NCBI GenBank assembly: GCA_963753225.1
Contig: CAVWBQ010000021.1
Span: 372,001-436,000, forward strand
Direction: 5' to 3'
DNA length: 64,000 nt
Origin: Palsa-504 sp963753225
GTDB taxonomy: Bacteria; Actinomycetota; Actinomycetes; Streptosporangiales; Streptosporangiaceae
The first letter of the stretch is position 1, and each line of letters starts with the position of its first letter. The notes under the pieces were generated by a model. The model was not told where the DNA came from. It made no database searches and saw only the letters and a list, made by a program, of their open reading frames with translations. Made by a program: the position numbers and the translations under genes. This document shows positions 58,596 through 64,000 of the stretch, piece after piece.

Positions 58596-61043
58596 ATGGC
58601 GGTACGAGCGGCGATGGACGGCGACAGCAGCATCCCTCCCGACGGTAACGAGGCCTCCAGCGCGGCGATCGACACGGCTACGGCCGCGATAGACGAGGAA
58701 GGTCGTGTCCTGGACTGGAGCGTCGGCGCCCAGCGGTTGCTCGGCTATGCCGCGGGAGATGTGACGGGCCTGTCGGCAGCGACATTGCTGGCATCGGGCC
58801 TACCTGCGTCGGCGTGGCAGTGCCTGGCCGGGCGGCGGGACTGGAACGGCCGGGTCTCGCTGCGGCACTCCGATGGCGGCCGGGTGGACGTGGAGCTGCT
58901 GGCATATCCGAGCCGGGGCGGCGACGGCAGTCTCCGGTGGATCTTGGTGACTTTCACCGAACGCCGTTCGCAGCCCGATGAGCCGACCACAGACTGGGCA
59001 TTCACCCAGTCCCCCTTCGCCCTGGCGATTCACGACAAGAACCTGCTGTGTCTGCGCGTCAACGACCGCATGTGCCAGATGTTCGGGCTCGCCGAAGACG
59101 AGCTGCGCGGGCGCCGCCTGACCGATGTCCTGCCCGGTCCGCAGTACGACGCACTGGAGCGCTATATGCGCCAGGTACTCGACACGTGCGAGCCAGAGCA
59201 CCGGGAGACATACCGCCAGGTACCGGGGGAGACCCGCCAGCGCGCCTGGTCGGTCTCCGTCTCACCGCTGAAGGATCAGGCCGGCCGGACGCAGGCGGTG
59301 TGGATCGGCGTGCTCGACATCACTGAGCAGTACGGGGCCCGCCAGCGGTTGACCCTGCTGAACGACGCTGGCACTCGCATCGGCACCACTCTTGATGTCG
59401 CCAGGACGGCCCAGGAACTGGCGGACATGGTGGTACCGCAACTCGCCGACCTGGCGGTCGTTGACCTGCTCGATACCGTGCTCAGTGGCGACGAGCCGAG
59501 CCCGGGGCCGCTCACTGGTACCGTCGCGCTGCGGCGCGTCGCCCACCAGTCCATCTTCGAGGGCGTTCCCGAAGCCGTCGTAAAGCCCGGGGATGTCGAC
59601 ATCCATCCGGACTCCTTCCCGTCCGCCCGTTGCCTGGCCACAGGCAAAGCGGTGTTGACCGGCGCAGACGACCCGACGTTCATTGCGTCAACGGGCCACA
59701 ATAATGCCCGGGCGGCCGCGATCCGTAAGTTCGGAATCCATTCGGTCCTGTCGGTGCCGATACGCGCCCGCGGAGTCACTCTGGGCGTCGCGGTCTTTCT
59801 CCGTGGCCAGCGCCCGGAGCGTTTTGAGCAGGACGATGTGCTGCTCGCTGAGGAGCTCACCGCCAGGGCAGCTCTTTCTCTGGATAATGCCCGCCTCTAC
59901 ACCCGCGAGCGGGCTACCGCCCTGGCCTTGCAGCGCAGCCTGCTGCCGCAACGACTCCCTCAACAATCAGCGGTGGAAGCTGCCAGCCGCTACCTGCCCG
60001 CCAGCGCCAATGTAGGCGTGGGTGGGGACTGGTTCGATGTGATCCCACTCTCCGGAGCGCGCGTTGCCCTCGTCGTCGGTGATGTGGTCGGCCACGGTAT
60101 CCGCGCCTCCGCCACCATGGGTCGGCTGCGCACCGCGGTACGAACGCTCGCCGATGTCGACCTGCCTCCCGACGAACTCCTCACCCGTCTTGATGACCTG
60201 GTCAGCCGGCTCTCCGCCGACGCGGATGCCGATGATGGCGACGACGCGGAGAACGATATCGGCACCACGTGCCTTTATGCGGTCTACGATCCGGTATCCC
60301 GCCGGTGCAGCCTAGCCCGCGCCGGCCATCCGCTGCCCGCGCTCGTCACCCCGGACGGCGCCGTCAGCTTCCTCGATCTCCCTGCCTGTCCGCCGCTCGG
60401 TCTGGGCGGCGTACCCTTCGAGAGCATCGAGGTCGAATTGCCCGCGGGGAGCATCCTCGCCCTTTACACCGACGGCCTCATCGAGTCCCGCTACCGCGAC
60501 ATCGACATCGGGCTTGAACGCCTGCGCCGCGCACTGACGCATCAGGAACAGTCGCTGGAGACTACTTGTGACAACGTCCTCAGGGCGGTCCTACCCGACC
60601 GTCCCGCGGACGACATCGCCCTACTCGTTGCCCGCACGCGAGCCTTGGACAGCGACCGGGTCGCCACGTGGGACCTTGCTGCGGATCCGGCTGTCGTCGC
60701 CGAGGCCCGCAAGCAGGTAGCAGTACGGCTCGCCAAATGGGGTCTCGAAGATGCGGCGTTCATCACCGGGCTCGTGGTCAGCGAACTGGTAACCAACGCG
60801 ATCCGGTACGCCGCGAGCCCGATCCAGCTTCGTCTCATCCGGGACCGGACGCTCATCTGTGAGGTCTCCGACGGCAGCAGCACCGCCCCGCACCTCCGCC
60901 GGGCCCTCGCCTTCGACGAGGGCGGACGCGGCCTGCTCCTGGTCTCCCAGCTCACCCAGCGCTGGGGGACCCGCCAGACCCCGAACGGCAAGACCATCTG
61001 GGCCGAACTCCACCGCCCGGGAGTCACGGGTGGGGTCTGCTGA
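58596..61043 (+). CDS. PAS-PAS-GAF-SpoIIE phosphatase with HATPase domain
   Basis: 815 residues. Two PAS domains (AIDEEGRVLDWSVGAQRLLG at about 31-50 and HDKNLLCLRVNDRMCQMFGL at about 149-168) are followed by a GAF domain (LNDAGTRIGTTLDVARTAQE...LSVPIRARGVTLG). A PP2C-type SpoIIE domain has VGGDWFDVIPLSGARVALVV and GDVVGHGIRA (metal-binding Asp/Gly) and ALYTDGLIESR. An RsbW-like ATPase (VSELVTNAIRYAASPIQLRL, DEGGRGLLLVSQLTQRWGTR) ends it. Such proteins dephosphorylate STAS anti-anti-sigma factors and phosphorylate them in one chain, linking stress signals to sigma factors. The start GTG/ATG choice near 58596 is uncertain by a few codons. No sigma or STAS gene is adjacent. Confidence 0.93.
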   Translation: MAVRAAMDGDSSIPPDGNEASSAAIDTATAAIDEEGRVLDWSVGAQRLLGYAAGDVTGLSAATLLASGLPASAWQCLAGRRDWNGRVSLRHSDGGRVDVELLAYPSRGGDGSLRWILVTFTERRSQPDEPTTDWAFTQSPFALAIHDKNLLCLRVNDRMCQMFGLAEDELRGRRLTDVLPGPQYDALERYMRQVLDTCEPEHRETYRQVPGETRQRAWSVSVSPLKDQAGRTQAVWIGVLDITEQYGARQRLTLLNDAGTRIGTTLDVARTAQELADMVVPQLADLAVVDLLDTVLSGDEPSPGPLTGTVALRRVAHQSIFEGVPEAVVKPGDVDIHPDSFPSARCLATGKAVLTGADDPTFIASTGHNNARAAAIRKFGIHSVLSVPIRARGVTLGVAVFLRGQRPERFEQDDVLLAEELTARAALSLDNARLYTRERATALALQRSLLPQRLPQQSAVEAASRYLPASANVGVGGDWFDVIPLSGARVALVVGDVVGHGIRASATMGRLRTAVRTLADVDLPPDELLTRLDDLVSRLSADADADDGDDAENDIGTTCLYAVYDPVSRRCSLARAGHPLPALVTPDGAVSFLDLPACPPLGLGGVPFESIEVELPAGSILALYTDGLIESRYRDIDIGLERLRRALTHQEQSLETTCDNVLRAVLPDRPADDIALLVARTRALDSDRVATWDLAADPAVVAEARKQVAVRLAKWGLEDAAFITGLVVSELVTNAIRYAASPIQLRLIRDRTLICEVSDGSSTAPHLRRALAFDEGGRGLLLVSQLTQRWGTRQTPNGKTIWAELHRPGVTGGVC

Positions 61044-61237
61044 CGTCGTCGTATGCCAGGACTCCGACGTCCTGACGCCTCTGGCCAGTTCGTCAGTGCG
61101 GCTACTAGTGCCGTGCCAGGCATCGTTTGCCTCGGCGCGAATGGCGCAGACCCGGCGATCTGGGGCAGTTCAACTCGGAGCGATACCGTGCGGTTCTGTA
61201 GCCTCAGAACTCCAGTCCCCCTAGCGCGGCCGCCGGA

Positions 61238-62209
61238 CTACGACCAGAGTTCAGCCCGGCGCGACCACCAGGCCTCGGCGGCGGTCATCGCGCCTTCGGC
61301 CTCGTGGATGCCGTCGCCCACGAGCCCTGCGGTGGCAGCCCAGTGCAGGGGTACAAGGGCTAGAGCCCCGGGGAGCCATCGGTGCTCGTCGCGAGTCAGC
61401 GGTTCCGGAGCCGTGCTTTCGTAGGCGTCGAGCAGTCGTCGCGGCTCGAGCAAATCGCCGCTCGGTGCGACCTGGTGCAGGCTGGCCGCGATGTCGTACA
61501 GCCGCTCCCTGACCCTCGCGAAATCCAGGTCGAAGGTGGCCCATGAGCCGTCTGACAGTTCTCCCGCGTTGCCCAATTTGTAGTCCCCGTGAATCGGAGC
61601 GCATGGCAGTTCGACCTCCTTCCGGAGCTTGGAGAGCTCGCCAGTCAGTTGGCGCATCCGATGCACGACCGGCTCGCTGCGGGGTCCGAGCCTGCGGCGT
61701 GTGAAGCCGACCGAGTAACGCAGTTGGCCGAAGGTTCTGTGGTCGTCGAGGGGTTCGGGCGGGCTGGGCTCCCAGACTGCTTTGAGCGCAGTGTGAACGC
61801 GTCCGAGCTCCTCGAATAGGCGGACGTAGGAGTCCTCGTCCGTCCGTGGCTGGACGTGATCGATGAACTCCTCAATCTCAGCCCAGCGATCAGCGACCCT
61901 CAGGAGGTCGCAGCCGGAAATCCGAATCGGCCGAGCGACGCGGACTTGCGTCCGCTGGAGCCGTTCCCGCAAGCGCCGCAGTCCCGCGACTCGCCCGGGG
62001 CGGACCCAGGGCCTGTGAACCCGGAGGACAACCGGCGGCTCAGCGTCTATCCGCACGTTGAGGTTGAATCCACCGCCGATGTCTGCCCATCCGGCCCCGC
62101 GCGCGACGCGGTCGATCAGGGCCGAGACGGCCGGATCATCTGGGCTGGCTCTAGGTCCAAACCAGCGCGGCAAGGCAGGGGGAGAGGTCGAAGCTTCGAT
62201 TCCGGTCAT
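61238..62209 (-). CDS. Aminoglycoside phosphotransferase family kinase
   Basis: 323 residues from ATG 62209. The frame continues upstream into a toxin remnant, but MTGIEAST is the first codon with coding sense. PIHGDYKLGNAGEL is the catalytic loop and FDLDFARVRERLYD carries the metal Asp; GGGFNLNVRID resembles the nucleotide loop. The middle, rich in Arg, forms the substrate lobe. The family phosphorylates hydroxyl groups of aminoglycosides, homoserine, choline and others; the substrate here is not evident. The promoter must lie in the toxin-antitoxin remnant or just after it. Confidence 0.82.
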   Translation of the reverse strand: MTGIEASTSPPALPRWFGPRASPDDPAVSALIDRVARGAGWADIGGGFNLNVRIDAEPPVVLRVHRPWVRPGRVAGLRRLRERLQRTQVRVARPIRISGCDLLRVADRWAEIEEFIDHVQPRTDEDSYVRLFEELGRVHTALKAVWEPSPPEPLDDHRTFGQLRYSVGFTRRRLGPRSEPVVHRMRQLTGELSKLRKEVELPCAPIHGDYKLGNAGELSDGSWATFDLDFARVRERLYDIAASLHQVAPSGDLLEPRRLLDAYESTAPEPLTRDEHRWLPGALALVPLHWAATAGLVGDGIHEAEGAMTAAEAWWSRRAELWS

Positions 62210-62329
62210 GGCAATGGCCCGCCAGCGCACCCGACGGAGCGTCCGCCGGCGAACCCATCCTCCTCGACGCGGGTCGATCGTGCCACGCATGTGCCGGTAG
62301 GCGACAGGGCGAACGTTGGATGACGCGGC

Positions 62330-62500
62330 ACTAGGTCCCCAGCTGCGTAGCACGCGCCATTTCATCAGCTCCCCGACCGTGACGAAGGTAATGCACATCG
62401 TGTGACCCGCCAGAGTTCCTCATCGGACTCCCATGCCCCCGGGGTGTCAACGGCAGCTCATCGACTGAAGTGATCGGCTGGCTGTATGCACCGTGGTCAG
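62330..62500 (-). pseudogene. Fused VapBC remnant
   Basis: On the minus strand the DNA reads QPITSVDELPL and GAWESDEEL in two frames (antitoxin), then switches within a few bases to GHTMCITFVTVGELMKWRVL (toxin). The antitoxin end and the toxin start are missing, with CTC at both deletion borders in the relative at 47.7-48.0 kb. The piece is non-functional. Confidence 0.7.
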
Positions 62501-62548
62501 GGTCCATCCCTGGAGCAGGCGCCACAGCCGCTGGCAAGGACGACTGTG

Positions 62549-64000
62549 CTACACCGGACTGATACTTGATTCGGTGTGCAGCACCCGGTCGGCGCCAACC
62601 GTACGTTCCGGGCCGTGCAGCGAGAATGAGCCGGTCAGCGGTAGGTTGTCCGACGCTCCGCCGATGCCGACGCAGATCTCGCCAGGCTCGATGATTCGCC
62701 GGCCGGACCGACCGGAGAACGCGACCTGGTCGGCATGCACCCGGAACCGCACCCGGCGCGCCTCGCCTGGCTCGAGTGGCACCCGGATGAAGCCCGCCAG
62801 CCAGAGCAGCGGTCGCGCCACCGACGCGACCGGGTCGCTGAGGTAGAGCTGCACCACCTCGGCGCCCGCCCGCGATCCGGTATTGCGGATCGTGCAGGCG
62901 ATTTCCGCCATGCCGTCGGTGGGCACGCAGTCAGGCGACACGGCGAGGTCATCGTAGCCAAAACTGGTGTACGACAGGCCATGCCCGAATGCGAACAGCG
63001 GCGACGGATCCACCGAGCTTCCGCTGTGCGGGCCCGCGAGCCTGGACCGCAGGTAGGGCGACGGCAGGGCGACGTCCGGGCCTGGCATTTCGATGGGCAG
63101 CTTGCCGCTGGGGACGACCCTTCCGGACAGCACGCCAGCGATCGCCCGGCCGCCCTCCTCGCCGGGAAAGAAGGCTTGCACGATCCCGGCCAGCCGGCAG
63201 GCCACGGCACCGAGCGCGTACGGCCGGCCGGTGATCAGTACCGCGATCACCGGGGTCCCGCTGTCGGCCAGCGCCAGTAGCAGGTCCTCCTGGACGCCCG
63301 GCAGGCGCAGGCTGGACACGTCGCACCCCTCGCCCGACGTACCCCGCCCGAACATTCCGGCCTCGTCCCCGACCACGGCGACTACGACGTCCGCCGCCTC
63401 GGCCGCAGCGATCGCCGCAGCGAACCCGGAGGTGTCCTGCGACCGGACGCCGCAGCCGTGTGCGTAGCTCACCGTCGCAGGCCTCCCGGCCAGGTCCGCG
63501 CCCGCTGCCGCCAGTTCCGTGCGAAGAGCGGACAGCAACGTGGCAACCGGCACGCTGACGGCGGCATCGGGATAGGTCTCGCCCAGGTGTCGCGGCATGC
63601 TGTAGCAGCCGAAGAACGCCAGTGGATCGTGAGCGAGCGGCCCGACGACGGCGACCCGCGCGTCGGCCCGGAGCGGGAGCACACCCTGCGGGTTGGCCAG
63701 CAGGACCACCGATTCCTCGGCCAGCCGGCCGGCCAGCTTCCGGTGCTCCGACGGGTCCAGGTCGAGCGGGGCGGCGTCCTCCGGGGACGGCAGCGCCGTC
63801 CAGCCGGGGTCGAGCATGCCCAGCTCGCACTTGCGGGTCAGTACTCGCGCTGCGGCCCGGTCGACGGCGGCCTCGTCTGCCAGCCCGGCCCTGATGGCCT
63901 TATGCAACGGCGGCCCGTAGCAGCGCACGGCCGGCAGTTCGACGTCGATGCCCGCGCGCAGCGCGGCGGCCCCGGCTTCGGACGGACTGGCCGCCACGGA
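62549..64000 (-). CDS. Glycoside hydrolase family 3 beta-glucosidase-like (5' end outside window)
   Basis: The frame is open through base 64000, so the N-terminal barrel and its catalytic Asp are outside. Visible are the end of the barrel (RAGIDVELPAVRCYGPPL), the GH3 C-terminal domain (LAEESVVLLANPQGVLPL, VVAVVGDEAGMFGRGTSGEG, VQAFFPGEEGGRAIAGVLSG, RVVPSGKLPIEMP) and a fibronectin III-like end (SPLFAFGHGLSYTSFGYDDL, EVVQLYLSDP). GFGHGLSYT-type linker and WLAGFIRVPLEPGEARRVRF are standard. The enzyme would hydrolyse beta-glucosides or xylosides. The gene has no partner in the window. Confidence 0.9.
   Translation of the reverse strand, partial: SVAASPSEAGAAALRAGIDVELPAVRCYGPPLHKAIRAGLADEAAVDRAAARVLTRKCELGMLDPGWTALPSPEDAAPLDLDPSEHRKLAGRLAEESVVLLANPQGVLPLRADARVAVVGPLAHDPLAFFGCYSMPRHLGETYPDAAVSVPVATLLSALRTELAAAGADLAGRPATVSYAHGCGVRSQDTSGFAAAIAAAEAADVVVAVVGDEAGMFGRGTSGEGCDVSSLRLPGVQEDLLLALADSGTPVIAVLITGRPYALGAVACRLAGIVQAFFPGEEGGRAIAGVLSGRVVPSGKLPIEMPGPDVALPSPYLRSRLAGPHSGSSVDPSPLFAFGHGLSYTSFGYDDLAVSPDCVPTDGMAEIACTIRNTGSRAGAEVVQLYLSDPVASVARPLLWLAGFIRVPLEPGEARRVRFRVHADQVAFSGRSGRRIIEPGEICVGIGGASDNLPLTGSFSLHGPERTVGADRVLHTESSISPV

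Overview
The window is high-GC DNA (roughly 70 percent by eye) with actinobacterial hallmarks: GTG/TTG starts, GAF-ANTAR proteins, an ECF sigma factor, ClpC, a DUF2637/TraG-type transfer pair, ISAs1 transposase and many acyl-CoA enzymes. It looks like chromosomal DNA of a soil-type actinomycete; nothing I can see fixes the genus. Both ends cut through genes.

Left section (1-17.5 kb) is mostly lipid metabolism. A carboxylase of the fused BC-BCCP type and a FabH-like condensing enzyme with a 280-residue N-terminal extension read leftward. Facing them are a TetR regulator with two matching operators, a nucleotidyltransferase, an acyl-CoA ligase and an SDR. A flavoprotein oxidoreductase, GNAT enzymes, an ICMT-like methyltransferase with its own TetR, a DHFR/RibD-like protein, a frameshifted second acyl-CoA ligase, an APH-like kinase and a frameshifted GntR regulator follow.

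Middle section (17.5-48.5 kb) is a decayed mosaic island. It begins at an intact tRNA-Val(UAC) followed by an endonuclease VII-like gene and the C-terminal stub of a tyrosine recombinase. It ends near 48.4 kb at a piece resembling the 3' half of a similar tRNA. Inside are several integrase remnants, three transposase remnants, a complete ISAs1-family element with a 10-bp target duplication, truncated conjugation genes, remnants of KAP and STAND NTPases, a damaged toxin-antitoxin pair, and a deletion scar where a chloride channel gene and a KAP NTPase gene both lost their 5' ends. Intact cargo includes a potassium channel, GAF-ANTAR and STAS signalling proteins, ClpC, a winged-helix regulator, a methyltransferase, an ECF sigma factor, a HIT protein, an S66 peptidase and two extracytoplasmic proteins. 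Two similar 135-bp sequences in inverted orientation bracket 22.2-33.4 kb, one of them beside an integrase.

Right section (48.5-64 kb) returns to metabolism: a MocR-type regulator divergent from an SMP-30 lactonase, a PHA synthase (frameshifted) with a small coiled-coil partner, an acyl-CoA dehydrogenase / acyl-CoA ligase / cyclase set with a kinase remnant between two of them, a PAS-GAF-SpoIIE-ATPase phosphatase, an APH-family kinase, a fused toxin-antitoxin remnant and a partial GH3 beta-glucosidase.

At least seven otherwise well-conserved genes carry single-base frameshifts. This is either real decay or indel error in the assembly, and it affects how the pseudogene calls should be read.
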